Source of the DNA: Psychromarinibacter sediminicola
Lineage (GTDB): Bacteria > Pseudomonadota > Alphaproteobacteria > Rhodobacterales > Rhodobacteraceae
Direction of reading: 5' to 3'
Assembly (NCBI RefSeq): GCF_029168335.1
Contig: NZ_JARGYC010000057.1
Span: 1 to 32,478 of the forward strand
DNA: 32,478 bases
The notes under the pieces were generated by a model, which ran no database searches, was not told where the DNA came from, and worked only from the letters and a program-made list of their open reading frames with translations. This document shows positions 9,124 to 15,322 of this stretch, piece by piece. Position numbers and translations under genes: made by a program. Position 1 is the first letter of the stretch. Each line of letters starts with the position of its first letter.

Positions 9124-9528
9124 TCAGGCCCTTCGTTTCAGGAACTTCAGGCCCGACCAGTCGGCATCGACGGCGCAGACCTTCACGTCGACCCAGCCCA
9201 GCGGCAGCACCGCCGCGCGCAGGTCGTCCTCGGTGATCCCGGCATGCAGCTTCGACGATTTCTTCGCCCAGCTCAGCCACAGCATCCCGCCGGGGACGAG
9301 CCGCGCCAGCAGGCCGGGCACATGGTCGAGATCCTCCGGCGCGCGCAGGAACAGGTGCACGGCCTCCACGCCCTCCGCCTCGGTATCATGGAGGAAGGCC
9401 ACGTCGTCCGCCCCGGCCAGCAGGTCGGCATAGTCGGGCGGCGCGCCGTGGACCAGCACGGACCAGCCGGGCTTGAAGCCCAGCTTCTTCGGCAACGGCG
9501 TGCCGGAATATCCCGCGGCGGTGGCCAT
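9124..9528 (-). CDS. DUF3052 family protein
   Basis: This 134-residue soluble protein starts MATAAGYSGTPLPKKLGFKPG, the usual opening of DUF3052 proteins. Later stretches LFLRAPEDLDHV, PGGMLWLSWAKKSSK and GWVDVKVCAVDADWSGLKF also fit. The function of the family is unknown; the fold looks related to small Rossmann-like methyltransferase cores without an obvious SAM motif. It ends four bases before rarA begins. Whether it has a role with RarA is not known. Confidence 0.85.
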   Translation of the reverse strand: MATAAGYSGTPLPKKLGFKPGWSVLVHGAPPDYADLLAGADDVAFLHDTEAEGVEAVHLFLRAPEDLDHVPGLLARLVPGGMLWLSWAKKSSKLHAGITEDDLRAAVLPLGWVDVKVCAVDADWSGLKFLKRRA

Positions 9529-9552
9529 GCCCCCAATCTAATGGACCGCCGG

Positions 9553-9582
9553 AAAAGCGAAAGGCCGCCCGGAGGGGCGGCC
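9553..9582 (-). terminator. Rho-independent terminator after rplQ
   Basis: A perfect 8-bp stem GGCCGCCC/GGGCGGCC (9563-9570 with 9575-9582) with a 4-base loop is followed on the minus strand by TTTCGCTTTT. It lies about 30 bases after the rplQ stop and should end the rpsM-rpsK-rpoA-rplQ transcript before the DUF3052-rarA pair. Confidence 0.85.
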
Positions 9583-9609
9583 AGTCGATTTCCGGCGCGG
9601 CGGCGGGAC

Positions 9610-10029
9610 TCAGCCCTCCGCGGCCTCCTCGGCGGCGAGGCGCTCGCGGTCGGCGAGGCCCTTGGCGTCGGGGTCGCGGTCGACCAGCTCGATGATCGCC
9701 ATCGGCGCCATGTCGCCATAGCGGAAGCCGGCCTTCAGGACGCGGGTATAGCCGCCCTGGCGCTCGGCATAGCGGGCGCCGAGCACGTCGAACAGCTTGG
9801 CCACATGCGCGTCCTGCTTCAGCTGCGCCGCGGCCTGGCGGCGGGCGTGCAGGTCGCCGCGCTTGGCCAGCGTGATCAGCTTGTCCATGACGCGCTTGAG
9901 TTCCTTGGCCTTGGGCAGGGTCGTCTTGATCTGCTCGTGCTCGATCAGCGAGCCGGCCATGTTGGCGAACAGCGCCTTGCGGTGTTCCTGGGTGCGGTTG
10001 AGGCGGCGGTGGCCGCTGGCGTGACGCAT
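9610..10029 (-). CDS. rplQ: 50S ribosomal protein L17
   Basis: This 139-residue protein of the large ribosomal subunit begins [20 protein letters not shown], the strongly conserved L17 N-terminus. It continues through [24 protein letters not shown] and the [24 protein letters not shown] block, followed by the acidic C-terminal extension common in alphaproteobacteria. It is the last gene of the alpha operon, 142 bases after rpoA, an unusually large gap that contains a palindrome. A terminator follows. Confidence 0.97.
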   Translation of the reverse strand: MRHASGHRRLNRTQEHRKALFANMAGSLIEHEQIKTTLPKAKELKRVMDKLITLAKRGDLHARRQAAAQLKQDAHVAKLFDVLGARYAERQGGYTRVLKAGFRYGDMAPMAIIELVDRDPDAKGLADRERLAAEEAAEG

Positions 10030-10052
10030 TGTCTTACTCCGTTATCTGCCCT

Positions 10053-10094
10053 CTACGGGCGGTTTTGCTTTGTCCGGCCGGCGATGCGTGTCAC
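10053..10094 (-). other. Possible 13-codon leader ORF upstream of rplQ
   Basis: Reading the minus strand, AAGGAG is followed after five bases by GTG at 10094, opening a 13-codon frame (VTRIAGRTKQNRP) that stops with TAG 23 bases before the rplQ ATG. The ribosome-binding site is better than that of many real genes nearby. It may be a leader peptide that couples or regulates rplQ translation. It could also be chance, since short frames are cheap. Confidence 0.2.
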
Positions 10095-10132
10095 CGGCTC
10101 TCCTTGGGGCGCGGCGGCCCGGATCGGGAGCG

Positions 10133-10155
10133 GCGATTTTTCGACGAAAAATCGC
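10133..10155. repeat. 23-bp palindrome between rpoA and rplQ
   Basis: GCGATTTTTCG (10133-10143) and CGAAAAATCGC (10145-10155) form a perfect 11-bp inverted repeat around one central base, 16 bases after the rpoA stop. It is AT-rich in a GC-rich setting and has no U-run after it on the minus strand. It could be an RNA hairpin or a protein-binding site. Confidence 0.6.
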
Positions 10156-10171
10156 GGCCCCCGGTCGAAGA

Positions 10172-11188
10172 TCAGAACTGGTCTTCGAACTTCTTCGCCA
10201 GGTCCTCGATGTTCTCCGGCGGCCATTCCTCGACATCCATGCCGAGATGCAGGCCCATGCCCGAGAGCACTTCCTTGATCTCGTTCAGCGACTTGCGGCC
10301 GAAGTTCGGAGTGCGCAGCATCTCGGCCTCGGTCTTCTGGATCAGGTCGCCGATATAGACGATGTTGTCGTTCTTCAGGCAGTTGGCCGAGCGCACGGAC
10401 AGTTCCAGCTCGTCCACCTTCTTCAGCAGGAGCGGGTTGAATTCCAGCCCCTCGTCCTCGTCGGCGCGGCCGGCGCTCTCCGGCTCTTCGAAGTTGACGA
10501 AGATCGACAGCTGGTCCTGCAGGATGCGCGCGGCATAGGCCACCGCGTCGTCCGGGCTGACCGAGCCGTCGGTTTCCAGCTTCAGGGTCAGCTTGTCATA
10601 GTCCAGCACCTGGCCTTCCCGCGTCGGCTGCACGTCGTAGGAGACCTTGCGCACCGGCGAATAGATCGCGTCGATCGGGATCAGGCCGATCGGCGCGTCC
10701 TCGGGGCGGTTCTTGTCGGCCGCGACATAGCCCTTGCCGGTGTTCACGGTCAGCTCCATGAACAGGTTGGCGCCCTCGTCGAGGTGGCAGATCACGTGGT
10801 CCTTGTTCAGGATCTCGATGCCCGCGGATTCCGAGATGTCGCCGGCGGTGACGACCATCGGCCCCTTGGCGGAGATCGACAGGCGCTTCGGCCCCTCGAC
10901 ATCCATGCGGATCGCGACGCCCTTGAGGTTCAGCACCACGTCGGTCACGTCCTCGCGGACACCGGCGATGGAGGAGAATTCGTGCAGGACATTGTCGATC
11001 TGGACCGAAGTGATGGCCCCGCCCTGCAGCGAGGACAGCAGCACCCGGCGCAGCGCGTTGCCCAGCGTCAGGCCGAAGCCCCGCTCCAGCGGTTCGGCCA
11101 CGACGGTGGCCTGCCGCGCGGGGTCGTTGCCGGGCTTGACCTCCAGCTGCGACGGTTTGATGAGTTCCTGCCAGTTCTTGTGGATCAT
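10172..11188 (-). CDS. rpoA: DNA-directed RNA polymerase subunit alpha
   Basis: This 338-residue core RNA polymerase subunit has the N-terminal dimerisation domain (about 1-235), with [24 protein letters not shown] as its hallmark. An acidic linker and the C-terminal helix-hairpin-helix domain (about 255-330) follow, where [13 protein letters not shown] and [13 protein letters not shown] contact UP elements and activators. The start follows a GGAGG nine bases upstream. The length is normal for alphaproteobacteria. It lies between rpsK and rplQ as expected, but both flanking gaps (120 and 142 bases) are long and structured. Confidence 0.98.
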   Translation of the reverse strand: MIHKNWQELIKPSQLEVKPGNDPARQATVVAEPLERGFGLTLGNALRRVLLSSLQGGAITSVQIDNVLHEFSSIAGVREDVTDVVLNLKGVAIRMDVEGPKRLSISAKGPMVVTAGDISESAGIEILNKDHVICHLDEGANLFMELTVNTGKGYVAADKNRPEDAPIGLIPIDAIYSPVRKVSYDVQPTREGQVLDYDKLTLKLETDGSVSPDDAVAYAARILQDQLSIFVNFEEPESAGRADEDEGLEFNPLLLKKVDELELSVRSANCLKNDNIVYIGDLIQKTEAEMLRTPNFGRKSLNEIKEVLSGMGLHLGMDVEEWPPENIEDLAKKFEDQF

Positions 11189-11261
11189 GCTTTATGGCCT
11201 CCATTCCTGCCCGACGCCCGATGACCCTTGGCGGCGGACTCCCGAGGTAAAAACGACAAAT

Positions 11262-11288
11262 CGGACCGCGCGGGGCAGGCGCGGTCCG
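11262..11288 (-). terminator. Terminator-like hairpin between rpsK and rpoA
   Basis: A perfect 10-bp GC stem (CGGACCGCGC at 11262-11271, GCGCGGTCCG at 11279-11288) with a 7-base loop starts 20 bases after the rpsK stop. On the minus strand it is followed by ATTTGTCGTTTTTA. This has the form of an intrinsic terminator, but rpoA and rplQ lie downstream, so it is probably an attenuator or a processing site. I see no obvious separate promoter for rpoA after it. Confidence 0.6.
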
Positions 11289-11308
11289 GGATTCGATACG
11301 ATCCTCTG

Positions 11309-11698
11309 TCAGACCCGGCGGCGTTTCGGCGGGCGGCAGCCGTTATGGGCGATCGGCGTCACGTCGCGGATCGAGGTGATGTTGAAGCCGACGGCGGCCA
11401 GCGCGCGCAATGCGCTCTCGCGGCCCGACCCCGGCCCCTGCACCTCGACTTCCAGCGTCTTGACGCCGTGCTCCTGCGCCTTGCGGCCGGCATCCTCGGC
11501 GGCCATCTGCGCGGCGTAGGGCGTCGACTTGCGCGAGCCCTTGAAGCCCATGGTGCCGGCGGACGACCACGAAATGGCGTTGCCCTGCACGTCGGAGATC
11601 AGGATCTTGGTGTTGTTGAAGCTGGAGTTCACGTGGGCGACACCAGCGGCGATGTTCTTGGATACCTTGCGCTTCGGGGCGCGGCGATCGCGTGCCAT
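11309..11698 (-). CDS. rpsK: 30S ribosomal protein S11
   Basis: This 129-residue small-subunit protein lines the platform near the mRNA exit. The sequence contains the conserved [20 protein letters not shown] block, then [26 protein letters not shown] and [15 protein letters not shown], and ends with CRPPKRRRV. It lies 14 bases downstream of rpsM and shares its transcript. Confidence 0.98.
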   Translation of the reverse strand: MARDRRAPKRKVSKNIAAGVAHVNSSFNNTKILISDVQGNAISWSSAGTMGFKGSRKSTPYAAQMAAEDAGRKAQEHGVKTLEVEVQGPGSGRESALRALAAVGFNITSIRDVTPIAHNGCRPPKRRRV

Positions 11699-11712
11699 TT
11701 ACCTGCTCTCCC

Positions 11713-12081
11713 TTACTTCTTCTTGCCGGCGATCGGCTTCGCGGGGCCTTTGCGGGTCCGCGCGTTGGTATGGGTGCGCTGTCCGCGCACGGGCAGGTTG
11801 CGGCGATGCCGCAGGCCGCGGTAGCAGCCCAGGTCCATCAGGCGCTTGACGTTCATCTGCACCTCGCGGCGCAGGTCGCCTTCGACCGTGATGTTGGAAT
11901 CGATATGTTCGCGGATCTGCAGAACCTCGGAATCCGACAGCTCGTTGACCCGGCGGGTCTGGTCGATGCCGACGGCATCGCAGATCGAGCGGGCGGTCGA
12001 GGGGCCGATCCCGTGGATATAGGTCAGCGCGACCGGGACGCGCTTGGCGGTGGGAATGTTGACGCCGGCGATACGTGCCAC
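11713..12081 (-). CDS. rpsM: 30S ribosomal protein S13
   Basis: This 122-residue head protein of the 30S subunit begins [20 protein letters not shown] and ends with the basic tail [15 protein letters not shown]; the H2TH region [14 protein letters not shown]-like segment (here [13 protein letters not shown]) is present. Its start codon is GTG (complement of 12079-12081), fixed by the invariant N-terminus. It is the first gene of the rpsM-rpsK-rpoA-rplQ unit. Upstream there is a lipoprotein gene, not adk or secY, so the unit is detached from the rest of the spc operon. Confidence 0.97.
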   Translation of the reverse strand: MARIAGVNIPTAKRVPVALTYIHGIGPSTARSICDAVGIDQTRRVNELSDSEVLQIREHIDSNITVEGDLRREVQMNVKRLMDLGCYRGLRHRRNLPVRGQRTHTNARTRKGPAKPIAGKKK

Positions 12082-12139
12082 GTAGGAGTGTCCTTCTCGG
12101 TTGCGGTTCCGTAACCCCAGAACCTTTTTTCACAACGGA

Positions 12140-12175
12140 AGCCCGAAGGCATTTGCGCCGACGGGCCTTTGGGCT
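12140..12175. repeat. Inverted repeat in the rpsM leader
   Basis: AGCCCGAAGGC (12140-12150) pairs with GCCTTTGGGCT (12165-12175) with one mismatch. It lies about 60 bases upstream of rpsM, inside the expected 5' leader. Leaders of ribosomal-protein operons often carry autoregulatory structures, but this one cannot be matched to a known type by eye. Confidence 0.4.
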
Positions 12176-12240
12176 ATTCTTCTGACTGTACGAGCGGGGC
12201 GCGACCCCGGGCTGCAGCCGATTCTCTGTCGAGACGCTGC

Positions 12241-12269
12241 GGAATAAGGGCGTGACCGGGAAAGGTCAA
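12241..12269 (-). promoter_or_regulatory. Probable sigma-70 promoter of rpsM-rpsK-rpoA-rplQ
   Basis: On the minus strand TTGACC (complement of 12264-12269) and TATTCC (complement of 12241-12246) are 17 bases apart, a good alphaproteobacterial housekeeping promoter. Transcription would begin near 12234, giving a leader of about 150 bases containing the inverted repeat. Confidence 0.6.
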
Positions 12270-12311
12270 GGCCTCTCCCGGCGGTTTCGCGGAAAGCGGA
12301 CCCGCAATCCC

Positions 12312-12689
12312 TTAAAGTTCGGTTGACGGCGGCACTTCGATTGCGACGGAGGTCTCGGCGGCCGGGTCCACGCCCGCCATGTCCGGCGCCCCCAGAAGCG
12401 GCACGCGATAGATCACCCAGTCCGCGGTCCGCGTCACCTCGCGCCCGCCAGTCTTGATCTGGAAGGCCGGCCGGCCGTCGAAATCGACGGGGCAGCCGAC
12501 AAGATCCTCGTCCTGGCTGACATAGGGCGCGGTAAGCGCGGTCTCGCCGACGCGGACGCACGGGTCGTCGGAGCCGCGATAGCCGGTGCCGAAACGCAGT
12601 TCGGGCTCGGCCTCGGCCCCGCGGCTGACGAATTGCGCACAGGCGGCCAGCGGCAGGACGATAAGACTTGTCAGGACAATGCGGAACAT
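12312..12689 (-). CDS. Small predicted lipoprotein, function unknown
   Basis: This 125-residue protein has a lipoprotein signal: MFRIVLTSLIVLPLAAC, with lipobox LAAC at 14-17 and Cys17 as the lipidation site. The mature part contains YRGSDDPCVRVGE and VGCPVDFDGRPAF, whose two cysteines could form a disulphide, and TADWVIYRVPLLG. I do not recognise the family. It lies upstream of rpsM on the same strand but is separated from it by 230 bases and a probable promoter, so it is likely a separate transcript. Confidence 0.75.
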   Translation of the reverse strand: MFRIVLTSLIVLPLAACAQFVSRGAEAEPELRFGTGYRGSDDPCVRVGETALTAPYVSQDEDLVGCPVDFDGRPAFQIKTGGREVTRTADWVIYRVPLLGAPDMAGVDPAAETSVAIEVPPSTEL

Positions 12690-12863
12690 GGGACCCCTCC
12701 CAAAGGATCGACCTCGAAACAGCGACAGTATTGCCCGAAACCGGGAATTCGCGAAGAGCCAATTTTCCGCTGGCGCCGGTCGCGAAACAGTGGACGCCCG
12801 ACGGCCACACTGTCTCTTTTTGCCGGACGACCGCCCGGCGCCTGGCGGCCGACAGCGCAGGGT

Positions 12864-13316
12864 CTACCGCGCCGGCAGCGCCCCGGTCAGCACGTAGCGC
12901 AGGATATCCACCACCTGCCGCGGCTCCTCGGCCACGGCCAGCGCGGCGGCGTCCACCTCCTTCAGCGCGTGGGCGTGGTCCGGCCCGTGCAGCACGATCA
13001 GCGACTTGCCCAGCGCCGCGGCATAGCCCGCGTCGAAGGCCGCGTTCCACTGCTTGTACTTGTCGCCGAAGCGCACCACCACGATATCGGCGTCCTCGAT
13101 CCCTTGCCGGGTGCGGATCGCGTTGACCATCGCGCCCTTGTGGTCGTGCCAGTACTTGTTCTCCTCCGCGCCCAGGATCGCGACGCCGCAATCGTCGCTC
13201 GCCCCGTGGTCGGTCACGGGCGCGTCGAAGGCCACGTTCAGCCCCTTGGCCCCCTCGACGATCTGTTCGCGCCAGTCGGTATGGATCTCGCCCGACAGGT
13301 AGACGTTAAGCGCCAT
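12864..13316 (-). CDS. ytoQ: YtoQ family protein (nucleoside 2-deoxyribosyltransferase-like)
   Basis: This 150-residue protein begins MALNVYLSGEIHTDWREQI and contains GAEENKYWHDHKGAMVNAI and DIVVVRFGDKYKQWNAAFD, diagnostic of YtoQ. The fold resembles nucleoside 2-deoxyribosyltransferases, but the biochemical role is not established. Its ATG lies inside the end of the upstream phosphoribosyltransferase gene (11-base overlap), so the two are probably translated together. That pairing hints at nucleotide or base metabolism. Confidence 0.88.
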   Translation of the reverse strand: MALNVYLSGEIHTDWREQIVEGAKGLNVAFDAPVTDHGASDDCGVAILGAEENKYWHDHKGAMVNAIRTRQGIEDADIVVVRFGDKYKQWNAAFDAGYAAALGKSLIVLHGPDHAHALKEVDAAALAVAEEPRQVVDILRYVLTGALPAR

Positions 13317-13965
13317 CTTGTCCCTCCGCGTTCCGGTCCAGGCAGGCCACGACCTCGGCGTCGCTGGTCTGCCCGAATGCTATATATCCCTGACCCACAG
13401 CATGGAAAGGCCGCGGTGTCACGAGGCAAACGACCGCGTCGGCCAGACCCGCGAAATCCTCTTCCACCCCCGGCGGCCCCACCGGCACGGCCAGCAGCAC
13501 CCGCGCGGGCCGCCGCGCCGCCAGCCCCTTCAGCGCCGCGCGCAGCGTCGCGCCGGTGGCGATGCCGTCGTCCACGACCACCGCGTCGCGCCCTTCCAGC
13601 GGCACCGGCGCCCGGCCCTTCAGGTACAGATCCCGCCGCTCGGCCAGCACGCGGGACTCGCGCGCCACCGTCTCCTGCAGGTCGTCCCGGCTCAGGCCCA
13701 GGCCCGCCAGCACCTCCTCGTTCCACACCGGCTCGGGCGGGTCGCCGTCCACCAGGGCGCCCACGGCATATTCCGGGTTGCCCGGCGCGCCGATCTTGCG
13801 GACCGAGACGATGTCCAGCGGCGCGCCAAGCCGCGCGGCCACCGGCGCCGCAACCGGCACCCCGCCCCGCGGCAGCGCCAGCACCACCGGATCCTGCGGC
13901 GCCAGCGCCGCCACCGCCTCGGCCAGTCGGTCCCCGGCGTCCTGCCGGTCGCGAAAGCGTTCCAT
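13306..13965 (-). CDS. Phosphoribosyltransferase family protein
   Basis: This 219-residue protein has the type I PRTase fold: LALPRGGVPVAAPVAARLG near residues 29-47, the VRKIGAPGNPEYAVGA segment and the PRPP-binding loop VVVDDGIATGAT (129-140). Family members with the RKIGAPGNPE motif are usually annotated only as phosphoribosyltransferases; a purine-base substrate is possible but not shown. The start at 13965 is preferred over 14013 because a near-perfect AAGGAGGTG lies six bases upstream. It overlaps ytoQ. Confidence 0.85.
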   Translation of the reverse strand: MERFRDRQDAGDRLAEAVAALAPQDPVVLALPRGGVPVAAPVAARLGAPLDIVSVRKIGAPGNPEYAVGALVDGDPPEPVWNEEVLAGLGLSRDDLQETVARESRVLAERRDLYLKGRAPVPLEGRDAVVVDDGIATGATLRAALKGLAARRPARVLLAVPVGPPGVEEDFAGLADAVVCLVTPRPFHAVGQGYIAFGQTSDAEVVACLDRNAEGQDGA

Positions 13966-14034
13966 GTCGCACCTCCTTCCCGCAGCGTCGCCCGTCCGGC
14001 GGCCGATTGTCAAAGCGCCCGGCCGCGGCGAGCG

Positions 14035-15006
14035 TCACAGCGCCAGCCGCCAGAACACCGGCAGCCCGCGCCGGCGCAGCTTGCCGATCGTCTTCCGCTT
14101 GTAGCGCGCCAGGAACGGCGGCGCCTCGGCCACCGGCTCGAACCCGAAGGATTTCGGCAGCGCCGAGTACAGCGACACCGGCGGCGTCCGCCCCCGGATA
14201 TGCTTGTAGACGGCCCCCGCCTCCGGCTGATGCATCCAGATCTCGGCGATCCCGAGCTCTTCCACCAGCACCGCGAGCACCGCCAGCAGCATCGCCCGCG
14301 GCCAGATCCGCCCGTAGCGTTGCCGCAGCGCGTCGGAATACCCGCAGATACGCCGCACCTCGGCCCCGCGCTGCGCGGTGCGCCGCAGGTAGAGGGCGGT
14401 CTCGGCCGCGAAGCGCAGCCAGTCGTTCTGCACCTCCTCGATCAGCGCGACCCCCGCCGCGCAGTCCACGTCCACCCGCGCCCAGGCCAGCGTCGGCCGG
14501 CCGCTCCGGCGGATCGGGTGCTCGACATACTCGAAGGTCTTGCGCCGCTTGCCCTGCCCGTACTGTGCCATCAGCCAGGCGTGGTCCGACGGGAAGCCGA
14601 GCTGGATCACCAGGTTGCCGCCCGACCGGCTCATCTGCGCCGATTGCGGCTGGTGGCCGGTTCCCCAGGCGGCAAAGCTCAGCCCGAAGTCGAACCACGG
14701 CACGTCGAAGGCCGCGATCGCCCCGGCCAGCGCCGGCCGCGACAGGTCGCGCCGGGCCGCGACGTCGGCCTGCCCGGCGGCCCACACGTCGCCGGGGTCC
14801 AGCACGCCGCCGCACTCCGCCACCACAGGCTTGACCAGCGGGCGGTCGAGATAGCGCGCCAGCGGCCCCTGGCGCAGCACGGCCACCTTCTCGGGCGCAC
14901 GCATCCGGCGGGCCAGAAGCCAGGGGCTCTCGCGGTCGGCGTAATAGGGAAACGCCATCTCGTCCGGCAGATCCTGCCGGATATGATCGATCTCGTGGGG
15001 AAGCAT
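14035..15006 (-). CDS. Conserved-looking hypothetical protein, 323 residues
   Basis: I do not recognise this protein. It is soluble, rich in Trp, Arg and Tyr, and shows coherent segments including EIDHIRQDLPDEMAFPYYAD, VPWFDFGLSFAAWG and LIEEVQNDWLRFAAETALYL. LVEELGIAEIWMHQPEAG comes later, and the C-terminus is basic (RYKRKTIGKLRRRGLPVFW). The late EIWMHQPE...YKHI region is faintly reminiscent of an acyltransferase-like fold, which is speculation. The ATG at 15006 is chosen because GGGAAAG precedes it; a TTG at 15021 would add five residues. It ends 69 bases before the phosphoribosyltransferase start. Confidence 0.7.
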   Translation of the reverse strand: MLPHEIDHIRQDLPDEMAFPYYADRESPWLLARRMRAPEKVAVLRQGPLARYLDRPLVKPVVAECGGVLDPGDVWAAGQADVAARRDLSRPALAGAIAAFDVPWFDFGLSFAAWGTGHQPQSAQMSRSGGNLVIQLGFPSDHAWLMAQYGQGKRRKTFEYVEHPIRRSGRPTLAWARVDVDCAAGVALIEEVQNDWLRFAAETALYLRRTAQRGAEVRRICGYSDALRQRYGRIWPRAMLLAVLAVLVEELGIAEIWMHQPEAGAVYKHIRGRTPPVSLYSALPKSFGFEPVAEAPPFLARYKRKTIGKLRRRGLPVFWRLAL

Positions 15007-15221
15007 CGGTCTTTCCCGCAAAACGTCATGGACGCCCGCGGGAAGACCCGTCGGACGGCGGCTAGGGCAATCTCGGCGCGCGAGGCGCGGCTGTCGGTTT
15101 CATGTCGTCTCCGTCCATTGGAGTGTCGAGGCCTGCGCCTTTACCCCAAGTCACCCGGTTCGGGCAACGATTTTCTGCCGCCGAGCGCGCGGGCCCCGGC
15201 CCAATCGGACTGACCCCGCAA

Positions 15222-15244
15222 CTTCTTCTCGTTGAAAAATACGC
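15222..15244 (-). repeat. Dispersed intergenic element, copy A
   Basis: On the minus strand this reads GCGTATTT, four bases, then ACGAGAAGAAG. It follows pheT. The same two blocks occur at 19236-19258 and 23140-23160. The flanks are GC-rich and partly palindromic. Confidence 0.6.
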
Positions 15245-15298
15245 TCAGCGGCGGCGCCCAGGCACACTGAACGACGGGGACAGCGCCGCCCCGCGGAT

Positions 15299-15318
15299 CG
15301 GACCGCGCCAGCGGTCCG
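15299..15318 (-). terminator. Hairpin after pheT
   Basis: CGGACCGC and GCGGTCCG form a perfect stem with a 4-base loop, five bases beyond the pheT stop codon. There is no U-run, so it may act as a 3'-end stabiliser or as a weak terminator. Confidence 0.45.
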
Positions 15319-15322
15319 ACCC

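Larger units (their letters stand above)
15007..15322. other. Gene-free stretch downstream of pheT
   Basis: These 316 bases hold one copy of the GCGTATTT...ACGAGAAGAA element (15222-15244) and a perfect 8-bp hairpin CGGACCGC/GCGGTCCG (15299-15318) just after the pheT stop. A weak possible promoter for the 323-residue gene has -35 TTGCCC (complement of 15162-15167) and -10 TAAAGG (complement of 15138-15143). No coding pattern was seen. Confidence 0.5.
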
